DNA of 64,000 nucleotides from Magnetococcus marinus MC-1 (GCF_000014865.1 NC_008576.1:62001-126000); one strand, 5' to 3'. Positions 52,158 to 61,628 are shown, counted from the stretch's first letter. Notes: a model not told the origin generated them from the sequence alone. Numbers and translations: made by a program.

Positions 52158-53123
52158 ATGTTCTACTGGTTTACTGAATTGGCTGACGCGCTGGTCTTTG
52201 GTTTGTTGGGCATGGATGCGACGACCCGCGCCGCCAGTGCCCTGCATTTTTTTATTGAGGATGTGGCCAAGATTTTTTTTCTATTGATTGTCATTGTTTT
52301 TTTACTGGGTTTTTTCCGGTCGCTGGTTTCGGCGGAGCGGGCAAGGCGAATGATTGGCGGGCAATCCCCTTGGCGGTCGTACCCTCTGGCGGTGGCGCTG
52401 GGTGCGGTTACGCCGTTTTGTTCATGCTCTTCGGTGCCCCTGTTTATTGGTTTTTTGGAGGCGGGCATTCCCTTGGGAGTGACCATGGCCTTCCTGATCA
52501 CCTCCCCCATGATTAATGAGGTAGCTGTGCTGATGCTGGCTTCCACCATGGGTTGGAAAATGGCGGCTGCCTATGTGGTTACGGGTCTGGTGGTGGGGTT
52601 GGCGGGGGGGTTGGTGATAGCGGCTCTAAAGCTGGAGCACCATGTGGAGGCGTATGTTTGGCAGATCCGCATGGGGCAGGCGGCGCTGCCGGAGGTAGAC
52701 GCCACTTGGCGCGGTCGGCTGCGGTATGCAGCGGGGCAGGTACGGGAGATTGTCGGGCGCATTTGGCCCTATGTGCTGGGGGGCATTGGTGTTGGGGCGC
52801 TGCTGCACGGCTTTGTGCCGGAGCATTTTTTTCTGCAATATGCCGGGGCGGATAACCCTTGGGCGGTGCCTGTGGCGGTTTTGGCGGGCATTCCCCTCTA
52901 CTCCAACGCGACGGGTGTGATTCCGGTGGCGGAGGCGCTGCTGGCCAAGGGTGTGCCCATTGGTACGGCATTGGCTTTGATGATGAGCGTGGCGGCCATC
53001 TCTCTGCCAGAGATGATTATTTTGCGCAAGGTGATTAAACTGCCCCTTATTGCGATTTTTGTGGCGTGGTTGTTCGTCGCTTTTGTGGTGGTGGGGTATC
53101 TCTTTAACGCATGGTTTGCCTGA
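52158..53123 (+). CDS. Permease of the DUF318/UPF0718 family
   Basis: A 321-residue polytopic membrane protein. It has the family signature PFCSCSSVPLFIGFLEAGIPLG, ITSPMINEVAVLML, and GIPLYSNATGVIPVAEALL. The paired Cys in CSCSS are typical. Members are proposed to move small metabolites or metalloid species (some act in arsenic resistance). The start at 52158 follows AAGGAAGATACGACCC. The gene after it, 22 bp on, encodes the small thioredoxin-fold protein that usually accompanies this permease. Confidence 0.9.
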   Translation: MFYWFTELADALVFGLLGMDATTRAASALHFFIEDVAKIFFLLIVIVFLLGFFRSLVSAERARRMIGGQSPWRSYPLAVALGAVTPFCSCSSVPLFIGFLEAGIPLGVTMAFLITSPMINEVAVLMLASTMGWKMAAAYVVTGLVVGLAGGLVIAALKLEHHVEAYVWQIRMGQAALPEVDATWRGRLRYAAGQVREIVGRIWPYVLGGIGVGALLHGFVPEHFFLQYAGADNPWAVPVAVLAGIPLYSNATGVIPVAEALLAKGVPIGTALALMMSVAAISLPEMIILRKVIKLPLIAIFVAWLFVAFVVVGYLFNAWFA

Positions 53124-53145
53124 TACGGGCAGAGGGAGAAGAGTC

Positions 53146-53379
53146 ATGAAGGAGATCAAGGTTTTGGGTTCAGGGTGCAAAAACTGCGAGACCACCGCCC
53201 GGATTATCACTGCCCAGGCCGAGCGTATGGGGGTGGCGATTCGGTTGGAAAAGGTGACGGATATGGCGGTGATACTGGGTTATGGGGTGATGTCGACGCC
53301 GGGTGTGGTGGTGGATGGTCGCGTGGTGCACGCGGGAGGTCTGCCCGGCCCGGACGATGTCACGGCGTGGCTCAGCTAA
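53146..53379 (+). CDS. Small thioredoxin-fold protein
   Basis: A 77-residue protein with active-site-like CKNC at residues 11-14 (LGSGCKNCETTARI) and the cis-Pro region STPGVVVDGRVVHAGG. This matches the redox-active disulfide protein 2 family, which often sits beside DUF318 permeases. Function is presumed thiol transfer linked to the permease. The ATG at 53146 follows AGAGGGAGAAGAG. Confidence 0.9.
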   Translation: MKEIKVLGSGCKNCETTARIITAQAERMGVAIRLEKVTDMAVILGYGVMSTPGVVVDGRVVHAGGLPGPDDVTAWLS

Positions 53380-53448
53380 CCCCGCTGGAAGGCAAGTAAA
53401 TTTATGAAACCAGCCCGTTGCGATGGGCAAGGTGTGTGAAAAAACAGC

Positions 53449-53600
53449 GTGAGAAGTCGATTGATTGTAGATTTTATTGAGGAACTTGAAAACTGTTTAG
53501 GGAGAAGGTTGAGGCGAGTGAAGCCTGGACCAAACCCCAAAAGTAAAGATGAAAAGACAGGAAAGGCGTTGGCTGATGCAACTTCGATATGGAGTTACGT
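53449..53600 (+). pseudogene. C-terminal remnant of a REP-associated tyrosine transposase
   Basis: The reading frame IVDFIEELENCLGRRLRRVKPGPNPKS resembles the very C-terminus of RAYT (Y1-type) transposases, where FIExLExxLGRxLxxxKPGPKPK is usual. The catalytic HUH domain is missing. It is followed at once by a cluster of CCCCGGAATTC-type repeats, the normal neighbour of such transposases. The frame has no start of its own. Confidence 0.55.
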
Positions 53601-53742
53601 AACTGTCCCCGGAATTCATCCGTCCCCGGAATTCATCCCGAATTCCCCGCATCCCCCGGAATTCGGCAGATGCAACTTTACCTGGAATTAAGTAACTGTC
53701 CCCGGAATTCCGTCGCCCGGAATTCCGTCCCCGGAATTCCCG
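53598..53742. repeat. Cluster of GTCCCCGGAATTC-type repeats
   Basis: At least six copies or part-copies of (GT)CCCCGGAATTC lie within 145 bp. Two of them are in a longer direct repeat beginning TGCAACTT and containing AGTAACTGTCCCCGGAATTC. Related sequences recur inverted at 55751-55783 and direct at 63806-63825 and 63974-64000. They look like REP-type elements mobilised by RAYT transposases. Confidence 0.75.
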
Positions 53743-53801
53743 AAAGAGCAGTTTCTTGAAAAGGCGAGATCGGTTTATAGAAGAAAGGTGGGAGGCGAGT
53801 A

Positions 53802-55094
53802 ATGGCAAAAATAGAAGGTTTTCGAATAAAGAACTTCAGGGCGTTAAAAGATGTCACACTTGGTCGCCTCTGGAATCAGCAGCAGGCCGATCCTCTCACA
53901 TCTATGACGGCGGTTATTGGCAAGAACGGTGTTGGCAAGAGCACGCTGTTTGACGCCTTCGGGTTTCTTTCGGATGCTTTGAAGTCTGGTGTAGAAGAGG
54001 CGTGCGACTCTCGCGGCAGGGGAGGATTTGAGCGAATCCGGGCGCAAGGTCAAAAAGGGTCCATCGAATTCGAGGTCTATTACAAGGAAGATGGGAATGC
54101 ACGCCCCATCACCTATGAAATTTCTATTGATGTTGATAGCTCAGGTCGTCCTTATGTCTTGAAAGAACGACTCAGGCAGAGGCGAAAAGGCCAGAAGCAC
54201 GGTTGGCCCTTCTCATTTCTTGTGTTGAACAGTGGAAAAGGTGTTGTTTGGAAAGGCGATCAAGAAGGCCGTCAGATCGACGAGGAACAGGGTGATTTTG
54301 ACCTGCTTGGTCTGATGGAGTCCATTAAATCAGGTGAGGCAAAAGAAGAGTCTAAAGAAACCGATGTTGTCGAACTTGACGACATGCGCAAACTCGGTAT
54401 TGCCACGCTGGGTTCGTTGAAACAACATCCGAGGATTTCCGCGTTCCGCAAATTTATCGAAGGGTGGTACCTCAGCTATTTCACTCCAGACGCAGCCAGG
54501 AGCCTGCCCCTCGCCGGTCCACAGAAGCATCTCAACATCCATGGCGACAATCTCGGAAACGTCGTGCAATTTATGGAGCGGGAGCATCCCAAGCGTTTCC
54601 AGGCTATTTTGAACCGGATTGCGGAAAAAATTCCCGGCATCAACAAGATTGATACGGAGAAGACAAACGATGGCCGCTTGCTGCTGCGGTTCAATGACAG
54701 AGGTTTTCAAGACCCGTTTTACTCGCAACAAATGTCTGATGGGACACTGAAGGTCTTCGCGTACCTCCTCTTGCTCGAAGATCCGACACCACCACCGTTT
54801 TTATGTATCGAAGAGCCGGAAAATGGCTTGTACCATAAACTTCTCGAATCCTTGGTAAATGAATTCCGTGATCATGCGACAGGCCGCAAGGGTGGATCTC
54901 AGGTTTTCATTACGACCCATCAGCCCTATCTGGTTGATGCTTTGGAATCTAAGGAGGTCTGGATTCTGGAAAAGGGATCGGATGGCTATTCCGTAATCCG
55001 CAGAGCGAGCAATGATGCCATCGTCGAGAACATGGTGGCCGCAGGTTTGCCGCTGGGTGGCCTTTGGTACAGCGATTATCTGGACGCGAGGTGA
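53802..55094 (+). CDS. AAA ATPase of the AAA15/AAA21 type, possible defence gene
   Basis: A 430-residue SMC/OLD-like ABC-type ATPase: FRIKNFRALKDV, Walker A IGKNGVGKST, signature-like QMSDGTLKVFAYLL, Walker B FLCIEEPENGL and the switch His FITTHQPYLVDAL. A helical insertion lies between residues 150 and 240. The next gene starts 5 bp after it. ATPases of this type pair with nucleases in several anti-phage systems (Septu, Gabija, PARIS, OLD). The AT-richer codon use and flanking repeats suggest transfer. Confidence 0.88.
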   Translation: MAKIEGFRIKNFRALKDVTLGRLWNQQQADPLTSMTAVIGKNGVGKSTLFDAFGFLSDALKSGVEEACDSRGRGGFERIRAQGQKGSIEFEVYYKEDGNARPITYEISIDVDSSGRPYVLKERLRQRRKGQKHGWPFSFLVLNSGKGVVWKGDQEGRQIDEEQGDFDLLGLMESIKSGEAKEESKETDVVELDDMRKLGIATLGSLKQHPRISAFRKFIEGWYLSYFTPDAARSLPLAGPQKHLNIHGDNLGNVVQFMEREHPKRFQAILNRIAEKIPGINKIDTEKTNDGRLLLRFNDRGFQDPFYSQQMSDGTLKVFAYLLLLEDPTPPPFLCIEEPENGLYHKLLESLVNEFRDHATGRKGGSQVFITTHQPYLVDALESKEVWILEKGSDGYSVIRRASNDAIVENMVAAGLPLGGLWYSDYLDAR

Positions 55095-55098
55095 TCGG

Positions 55099-55803
55099 AT
55101 GCATTTTGAGATTCTCGTTGAAGACCAGTCCGGCAAGAAAGCGCTCGATATACTTGTCCCGAAAATCATCGGTGATGACCATACGTTCAATGTTCATTTC
55201 TATAAAGGCATAGGCCGCATTCCGAAAAACCTCGGCAACAAGGCAGATGCAAGCAAACGCATCCTGCTCGATCAGTTCCCAAAGCTTCTCCGTGGATACG
55301 GTAACACTTTCGCCAAATATCCAGCCGATTACCCGGCGGCTGTCATCCTTGTCTGCGACCTTGATGACAAATGCCTCAAAGCGTTCCGCCAAGAGCTTTT
55401 CAATATCCTGAACGCCTGCGACCCTCAGCCAGAAACCCGATTTTGCGTTGCCATTGAAGAGGGTGAGGCTTGGTTTCTTGGTGACATTCCAGCGGTCAAA
55501 TCAGCCTATCCAAAAGCCAAAGATGCTGTCCTGAATGCTTACGTAAATGATTCCATTTGCGGCACATGGGAGCGCTTGGCAGAGGCAGTTTACACCGGAG
55601 GTTCTACCGCGCTTTCAGAAAAAGGTTGGCAGGCTGTCGGTGCCGAGAAATCGCAGTGGGCTGAAAAGATTAGCCCGCACATGGATGTAACAAACAACGC
55701 GTCCCCAAGTTTTGCTTATTTCCGCCAAAAGTTGCTTGAACTAGCTGGAGCCCGGGGAGTTCCGGGGGGGAGTTCTGGGGACATCTATGGACCCACCCCC
55801 TAA
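55099..55803 (+). CDS. DUF4276-like putative effector of the AAA ATPase, altered C-terminus
   Basis: A 234-residue protein starting at ATG 55099. The N-terminus MHFEILVEDQSGKKALDIL and the acidic VILVCDLDDKCLKAFRQ, CVAIEEGEAWFLGD recall the Toprim-like DUF4276 family, with conserved E and DxD residues that would bind metal. It follows an AAA15-type ATPase, a common defence pairing. The last 20 codons (from about GARGVPGGSS) are encoded by a CCCCGGAACTC-type repeat, so the natural C-terminus is probably lost or replaced. Function as a nuclease is inferred. Confidence 0.72.
   Translation: MHFEILVEDQSGKKALDILVPKIIGDDHTFNVHFYKGIGRIPKNLGNKADASKRILLDQFPKLLRGYGNTFAKYPADYPAAVILVCDLDDKCLKAFRQELFNILNACDPQPETRFCVAIEEGEAWFLGDIPAVKSAYPKAKDAVLNAYVNDSICGTWERLAEAVYTGGSTALSEKGWQAVGAEKSQWAEKISPHMDVTNNASPSFAYFRQKLLELAGARGVPGGSSGDIYGPTP
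55751..55783 (-). repeat. Inverted copy of the CCCCGGAA-type repeat
   Basis: CCCGGGGAGTTCCGGGG...AGTTCTGGGGACA is the reverse complement of the TGTCCCCNGAACTCC units at 53.6 and 64.0 kb. Together with 53598-53742 it brackets the AAA/DUF4276 pair in opposite orientation. Confidence 0.7.
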
Positions 55804-56244
55804 TTGCAAGAAGAATTTTTTTATCTGACACAAACAAGGTGCGAATGCAGACATCTATTCGGCCTTTAGGTGGGATGACTATTTGATCCCTGGCCCTGAT
55901 GGAAACCGCGCGTTTTCTCCTGGTCAGTTTCACGGCCTCGAAGGCCCCTTCCCCGTGAGGTTTTGAAAACGCCGGGCTCGACCCGTTGTGCCATCAAAAC
56001 TTATTCTCTCGCAATCTTCGGTGAGAACTCAGAACAACCCCTTCACTTTCCCTTATCAGAATCTTTTAACAGCGGTTCGACGGCTATCCATGTGCGGTTT
56101 GCTCACGATAGTTTTCTCCCTTTACCAACAGAGCCCACAATATCCGGCCATTTTTGTTGGCTACCGCCACACAGGTGATGTTATAGCCTCGGCGCTCCCT
56201 TAATGCGTTGATCCTTTTCCCAGCCAAGTAGGATCGACTCTGGC
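55804..56244. other. Intergenic region between defence-like module and norD remnant
   Basis: About 440 bp. Open stretches exist in all frames but none has a ribosome binding site or recognisable product. The base composition and broken frames suggest old insertion debris. Confidence 0.35.
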
Positions 56245-56643
56245 TCATGCCGTCAAGGAAAGATAGATCTGGGGCAAAATGGTGGGAAGCTTGGCAGGAT
56301 CGGTCACGCGAACAAAACCATCGGCACCAAACAGGTATGGCGCGTAACTGTTGGCCTCAGGATCAATGGTGATGCAGAATGGGTGCACATTCTGCGCGCG
56401 CGCTTCACGCACCGCCATGCGTGTATCCTCAACTCCCCAACGCCCATCATAATGATCCACATCATGAGGCTTGCCATCGGTGAGGATGAGTAACAAATGA
56501 CGTCGCGCTGCCTGTTCCTGCAAAAGATGTACACTTTGCCGTATGGCAGCGCCTAACCGTGTATAAAAACCAGGTTTTATAGCCTGGATGCGACCCCGCG
56601 CCTGATTGTCGTAGGATTGCGCAAACCCCTTGATTCGATTAAA
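56245..56643 (-). pseudogene. norD: norD, 3' part, cut off by an IS element
   Basis: Encodes the C-terminal von Willebrand A half of NorD: FNRIKGFAQSYDNQARGRI, AIKPGFYTRLGAAIRQS, HLLLILTDGKPHDVDHYDG, FCITIDPEANSYAPYLFG. The frame joins exactly to the 5' part when the IS and one target duplicate are removed (RDHIRFN | RIKGF). NorD is an accessory protein for nitric oxide reductase activation. Now it has no start of its own except within the IS end. Confidence 0.9.
56639..56643. repeat. Target site duplication, left copy (TTAAA)
   Basis: TTAAA at 56639-56643 matches 58284-58288 on the other side of the IS. Joining the flanks with one copy restores the norD frame. Confidence 0.9.
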
Positions 56644-58283
56644 CTCGATGTTCAAGTTTTCTGCGCTTGACATCTGAGGGGAAAAGGGCAGCAGTGTCAT
56701 CCCGTCGGACTCTGGATCAAGATTCAATCGAGACCCTTCATTATCTGACGGGCTGGCCTGCTGCCCCTGCTTTATTTTACACTTTCCTCCAGGGATGAAC
56801 CAATGTCCCGTTTTCCATGGAGGGAAGACGGATGATTTTCAATCGACCTCTGCCATTTATCAGCGCCTTTGTTGAAGAGATTGATGGAGCCCTGCGGGAG
56901 CAGCATACGCATTCGGTTGGGATGAGCGTCTGCCAGCGGAGCTGGTTTGGTTTCTGCATCATGGCGATCATGCTGACCAACTCGATCTGCTGGGCACAGT
57001 TTGAGCGGGCTGGGTTGGGACGCTACGGCCTCGGGGCACTGGCTTGGATGTTTCGGAGTTCCAAGATTCCCTGGGAGCGGCTGTTTCAGATGAGCGTTCG
57101 GGTTGTTTTGCGTCGCCATGGGATCACGCATGGTGTGCTGGTGGTCGATGACACGGACAAAAGGCGGGCCAAGGTCACGACCCGCATCTCACATGTCCAC
57201 AAGATGAGGGACAAGAGCAGCGGCGGTTATCTTTTTGGCCAGCAAATTGTCTTTTTGCTTTTGGTGGCCGACATGGTGACGATTCCGGTCGGGTTTGCGT
57301 TTTATCGTCCAGACCCGGCACGGACGGTTTGGCGCAAGGAAGTCAAAGCGCAGAAGCGCAAAGGGATTCTGAAAAGCAAGCGCCCAGTTGAACCGGCCAG
57401 GAACCCGGACTATCCGACAAAACCAGAATTGGCACTGCGATTGTTGCGGCAGTTCAAGCAGTGGCATGCTGTGGTGCAGGTCAAGGCGATCCTGGCTGAT
57501 GCACTTTATGGAGCTGCTGATTTTGTAGACCAAGGGTCATCCCTGTATGCTGGCATCCAATGCGTCAGTCAGTTGAGGAAGAACCAGAAGGTCCGTTTCC
57601 TGAGCCGGGATCTGACTGTTGAGGAATTTTTCCAGCGCTATCCCGGTGTAACGGGGAGGCTCCCGGTCCGAGGTGGAGAGAACAGGGCCATCGTGTTTCG
57701 CAGCGCCCGCATCCATGTGAAAGCACATGGCGTGAAGCGCTTTGTTATTGCATTGAAATATGACGGAGAACAAGATTATCGATACCTGTTTGCCTCCGAC
57801 TTGACGTGGCGAACGGAAGATATCCTGAAGGTGTTCACCTTGAGGTGGCTGATCGAGGTGTTTTTCCAGGACTGGAAGGCCCACGAGGGCTGGGGGAATC
57901 TGACCAAGCTTCAAGGTGACGAAGGATCAAGCCAAGGCCTGATCCTGAGCCTGATGGTTGATCATTGTCTCCTGGTCCAACCAGACCAACTGGCCCAGTT
58001 GAAACACAAACAACCCGCGTTCACTGTGGGAAGCCTGATCAATCACATCAAGGCCGACAACCTAGTGGCACTCATTCACGATCTATTGAACGCAAATGCA
58101 CCAGAGCAGGAATTGACCCAATTGGCCGACGTACTGGCTAAACAGTTCAGGCTGAACCTCTCGGAAAAACACATGGTTGGGCGTGATCTGGGGCGGCAGG
58201 CCCCATCAGCGTCGCTCAAGTATAAAACTGCGTTGGCGTGACACCTTGAACGGCTGTCAAGCGCTGAAAACTTGAACATCGAG
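56644..58283 (+). mobile_element. IS4-like insertion sequence, 1640 bp, inserted in norD
   Basis: Terminal inverted repeats of 27 bp (56644-56670 and 58257-58283) match at 26 positions. They begin CTCGATGTTCAAGTTTTC. A 5-bp TTAAA duplication flanks both ends. One intact transposase gene fills the element. The intact ORF and clean ends indicate a recent insertion. Confidence 0.95.
56832..58241 (+). CDS. IS4-like family DDE transposase
   Basis: A 469-residue transposase. Candidate catalytic residues are the Asp in VLVVDDTDKRRAK, the Asp in KAILADALYGAADFV and the Glu in LRWLIEVFFQDWKAHEG (an R-3-E-6-K spacing as in the IS4 YREK motif). The ATG at 56832 (MIFNRPLPF) follows GGAGGGAAGACGG; an ATG at 56817 is in frame. 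The frame is full length. It is transcribed opposite to norD. Confidence 0.92.
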   Translation: MIFNRPLPFISAFVEEIDGALREQHTHSVGMSVCQRSWFGFCIMAIMLTNSICWAQFERAGLGRYGLGALAWMFRSSKIPWERLFQMSVRVVLRRHGITHGVLVVDDTDKRRAKVTTRISHVHKMRDKSSGGYLFGQQIVFLLLVADMVTIPVGFAFYRPDPARTVWRKEVKAQKRKGILKSKRPVEPARNPDYPTKPELALRLLRQFKQWHAVVQVKAILADALYGAADFVDQGSSLYAGIQCVSQLRKNQKVRFLSRDLTVEEFFQRYPGVTGRLPVRGGENRAIVFRSARIHVKAHGVKRFVIALKYDGEQDYRYLFASDLTWRTEDILKVFTLRWLIEVFFQDWKAHEGWGNLTKLQGDEGSSQGLILSLMVDHCLLVQPDQLAQLKHKQPAFTVGSLINHIKADNLVALIHDLLNANAPEQELTQLADVLAKQFRLNLSEKHMVGRDLGRQAPSASLKYKTALA

Positions 58284-59734
58284 TTAAAACGAATATGATC
58301 CCGTTTTTTTGAGGAAAAACCATATAAAGAGAAGGCGTCCCCCGTTGCAGCCAGCGCTTCAGCAAAAATAAACAGCGCATCGCGAATGACATCAATCACA
58401 CGCTGTTCATCATTCACCCACGCATCCGTGGAGAGCGAAAGGTCCGCCAACAACAGCGTGCTCAAATCTCGTGAACCACGCAGGTAGTCGCGCCATAGCC
58501 CCGCTTCCGCCGGTCCCTGACCGCAGCGGCGGTTGACGGCATGCTCCAAACATGCCTCCAGATCGAGTTCCGTCCCTTCCTCGCGTCGTCGCAACCAAAC
58601 ACCATCGGGCTTCCAATGGGTGATTTGTCCCTGAATACGCCGACTCACCCGCCGCAGATGCACCGGTAGGGGTTGCGGGCTCACATTTTCCGTCTCCATC
58701 AGTTGCAGTAAACAATGGTCCGGGAGCAGACGCGCGCGCTTATAGTCCCACTCAGGCAGATGAACCCCTGGCCCCAATGGACGATCATCCAACGCTGGCG
58801 CAGGCAGATCCAGGTCAAACCGGATCGATTTAGCCGGGGCATCACCGCCCCGCGTCAGGGTCAATGTATCCATGTCACGACTCGCCCGCTTGGCGCTCTG
58901 GGCATCCTCCTCTTCATCGCTGGGACGGTTGATGTGAATCATTTCCGCCCAACTGAGCAGCGCTTCAAAACGGTAGATCATCAGACCATCCTCACGCTCC
59001 TGTTGCTCGCTGCGTTGTCCCCGTTTGCGCAGACGTTGCTCCTCTGCACCCATATTTTGGCTGCCACCCTTGGGATGCCGCGCCTCTTCCAAGGAGGGGG
59101 TGGTTGTGCTGCTTTGTGGCGGCTCTGGATGAGGCCACAAAGGGATAGGCCATAGCACGGAGAGCATCGGGGGGGGCGCTATCTCCCGATGGGGCTGTAG
59201 TAAGGCCAAACGGAGTTGCCGCTCACTGGCTTGCAGGGCGGCGTTACTGGCCGCGATGACGGGGCGCTGTTCCAAATGCGCGCTGACTAGCCGAACATAG
59301 AGCGGCTCAAGCGTGGGAAAATGGGAGAGTAACACGTGCGTGGCGGTACGGGCATTGCCAAACCAAACAGCGGGATTTCCCGAAATAGGCGGCGTCAATG
59401 GCAATAAATAGGCCCACCAGCGATACAGATCCCCATTCAACTCGGCCTTGGGGAAGAGATCGATACGCTCAGGAAGATAGAGATGGTCCTGATCACGCCA
59501 CGCCATGGGGTAATGGCGCTCCACGCCTGCCAAACGACGCCAGAAGCCGCGTTTGCCGCCATGATAGTGATCAGGCACGCCTTTTATCTCCAATGCTGGA
59601 TTGCCCCCGGCACTGCGAAACAGAATGCCCACACGCCGCTCAAGATGCTCCAGGCGAACCGCAGCTTCAGGATGACGGCTCTTGAGTTTGGCGGTGATCA
59701 AACGGTCCCAGGCATGGCCGACCAGCTCTTCCAT
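58284..59734 (-). pseudogene. norD: norD, 5' part, interrupted by the IS element
   Basis: Encodes about 483 residues of NorD from MEELVGHAWDRLITAKL to the break at RDHIRFN. It includes LSTLLLADLSLSTDAWVND, the start of the VWA metal-binding site (DLSLSTD), and LYGFSSKKRDHIRF. The start is ATG 59734. The product would lack the second half of the VWA domain and be fused to residues read into the IS. Nitric oxide reductase maturation may therefore be impaired. Confidence 0.92.
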
Positions 59735-59738
59735 GGTG

Positions 59739-60698
59739 CTACTCCTCTGTGCCCTTATGGATGAAGAGTGAGGTGGGGCGTGCGGAGACTGCGGCACCAT
59801 GGGTCCAGATCAACGGCGCGTTTTTGGCGCGGACCTGGCTAATATCGGCGCAGCCTTGCACACAGATGCCACACTGGGTACAGGTGGAGATGCGTCGTTT
59901 GCCCCCACGGGGATCCAGTCGCATCGGACAGCCCGTAACGCAGGGTGCCGGGCAGCCAGAGCACGATCCTCTTTCGCGGCTGTTCAAAAAGGGGCTTAAT
60001 GCGGCGGGATTGGACATCCATGCTAAACTCTGTGCCAAGCCCACCGCACAGCCAAAACGGCAAAATAGATGCCGAGCAAAAATAAAATCGATAAAAAAAA
60101 CCACGCTCGCCACGGCGATGAAAAGCCCCTGCGCAAAGGTGAGCGTGCCGTGCCAAATATGTTCAAAAATCATCTGCGGCGGCAGAACGTAGGTGATCAA
60201 GGAGACCGCCCAGAGCAGCCCCATGGCCGCCCCCGAGAGCAGCATGATCAGCAACCATGCGCGGCTGGTCCGTCGACCCATGGGCGTTGGCTCCCACAAG
60301 GTGGGTTTTCCCAACGCCTTTTCCATGAGGCCATTGATCCACTCTACCACGGTAAAATGGGGGCAGAGCCAACCGCAGTAGAGTCGCCCCCAGCGCCGGG
60401 AGATCCACAAAACTGTCACGATAACGGTTGCCACAGGCAGCAACAGATAGAGGGCAATGCCCATGGCAGCGGCCAGTGGCGAGGTGGCTGCTTCATGCAA
60501 AAAGGATCCGACACCGGGGGTGAAGCGATGCCAAAAAAGCACCAAGTGACCGTTGGCCAGATCAATGCGGAAAAGATCGAGCGTGGGCGCAACCAAAAAT
60601 AGGGTAAAAAAAGCGGTGCGGGTGAGGCGACGGTTGAACTGAATCCTGTGCAGACGGGTCGGCTGCGGATGATATGATGGCTGTGATGCGTGATTCAT
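59739..60698 (-). CDS. Membrane 4Fe-4S ferredoxin of CcoG/NapH type in nor cluster
   Basis: A 319-residue protein with about five membrane helices and several iron-sulfur Cys motifs: YCGWLCPHF, CRFGCAVG, CSGCPAPCVTGCPM and CTQCGICVQGC. This is the CcoG/NapH/NosR-C arrangement. It sits between norQ and norD (gap of 4 bp to norD), so it may supply electrons or help copper or iron assembly for the reductase. The start ATG 60698 follows AAGG; the ORF is open to 60734. Confidence 0.85.
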   Translation of the reverse strand: MNHASQPSYHPQPTRLHRIQFNRRLTRTAFFTLFLVAPTLDLFRIDLANGHLVLFWHRFTPGVGSFLHEAATSPLAAAMGIALYLLLPVATVIVTVLWISRRWGRLYCGWLCPHFTVVEWINGLMEKALGKPTLWEPTPMGRRTSRAWLLIMLLSGAAMGLLWAVSLITYVLPPQMIFEHIWHGTLTFAQGLFIAVASVVFFIDFIFARHLFCRFGCAVGLAQSLAWMSNPAALSPFLNSRERGSCSGCPAPCVTGCPMRLDPRGGKRRISTCTQCGICVQGCADISQVRAKNAPLIWTHGAAVSARPTSLFIHKGTEE

Positions 60699-60736
60699 GA
60701 AAAACCAACCTTGTCCAGGTGCGTTATCGCACAAGA

Positions 60737-61549
60737 TTACCCCATGTGCACTTCAATCACTTCCATGAGCGCCGCAATGACCTCAGGATCGTCACTGAGT
60801 GATTCTGCAAGCGCCGAACGGCAAGCGGCGAGAAGGGGAAATCCGCCTTGAATAAGCCGAGCAGCGTAGATCAGTAGGCGGGTGCTTACGCCTTCCTCCA
60901 AGTCAACCTCACCCAACGCGCGTAAAGCAGTGCCCAAGGTGATAAGGCGCTGCGCTATGTGGGGGGCGATGCCGGTCTCATCTATGAGTACCCGGGTTTC
61001 AACGGGCGCGGGTGGAAAATCAAAGCGTAGCGCGACAAAACGCTGTCTGGTGCTTGGCTTCATTCCTTTCATAAGATTCTGGTAGCCCGGGTTGTAGGAG
61101 ACCACCAGCATAAATTCTGGTGGTGCATCAAGGGTTTCTCCGGTACGCTCAATGGGCAGTTGACGGCGATCATCCGCCAGAGGGTGGAGAATGACGGTAG
61201 TATCTTTACGTGCCTCCACCACCTCATCCAGATAACAGATTCCGCCTGCGCGCACCGCGCGTGTCAACGGGCCATCATGCCAATGGGCACCGCCATCGGG
61301 ACCGATCAGATGACGCCCCACCAAGTCGGCGGCGGTCAGGTCGTCGTGGCAAGCTACGGTAAAAAGCGGTCGCTTGAGCCGATGCGCCATATGGCGAATA
61401 AAGCGGGTCTTGCCGCAGCCGGTAGGCCCTTTGACCAGCAGCGGTAACTGATGCTTATAGGCGTATTCAAAGAGCTCAATTTCCTGACCCACAGGTCGAT
61501 AGAGCGGTTGCGTGGTGCTGGACTCTGTACTGGGTGTGGAAGCGTCCAT
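60737..61549 (-). CDS. norQ: Nitric oxide reductase activation ATPase NorQ
   Basis: A 270-residue MoxR-type AAA+ ATPase: VKGPTGCGKTRFIRHMA (Walker A), GICYLDEVVEARKD (Walker B), VVSYNPGYQNLMKGMKPSTRQRF. NorQ works with the VWA protein NorD to insert the non-haem iron of NorB. Order norC-norB-norQ supports this. Because norD is disrupted here, its partner may be missing. The start is at 61549. Confidence 0.94.
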   Translation of the reverse strand: MDASTPSTESSTTQPLYRPVGQEIELFEYAYKHQLPLLVKGPTGCGKTRFIRHMAHRLKRPLFTVACHDDLTAADLVGRHLIGPDGGAHWHDGPLTRAVRAGGICYLDEVVEARKDTTVILHPLADDRRQLPIERTGETLDAPPEFMLVVSYNPGYQNLMKGMKPSTRQRFVALRFDFPPAPVETRVLIDETGIAPHIAQRLITLGTALRALGEVDLEEGVSTRLLIYAARLIQGGFPLLAACRSALAESLSDDPEVIAALMEVIEVHMG

Positions 61550-61586
61550 GGTTGTTATCTCGACAGTCGCATAGGCGGTGGAAAAA

Positions 61587-61620
61587 ACCGCTCCCGGAGA
61601 GGCGATAACCCGGGAGCGGT
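61587..61620 (-). terminator. Hairpin between norB and norQ
   Basis: ACCGCTCCCGG and CCGGGAGCGGT form an 11-bp stem with a loop of about 11 nt. There is no strong T-run on the minus strand, so it may be an mRNA processing or partial termination signal that sets the norCB to norQ ratio. Confidence 0.55.
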
Positions 61621-61628
61621 GAGGTGAA

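Noticed and set aside
53802-55803. A defined PARIS, Gabija or Septu system
   Set aside because: The ATPase type fits loosely, but the partner is not a recognisable AriB (DUF4435), UvrD-like GajB or HNH PtuB protein, so only a general defence-like call is justified.
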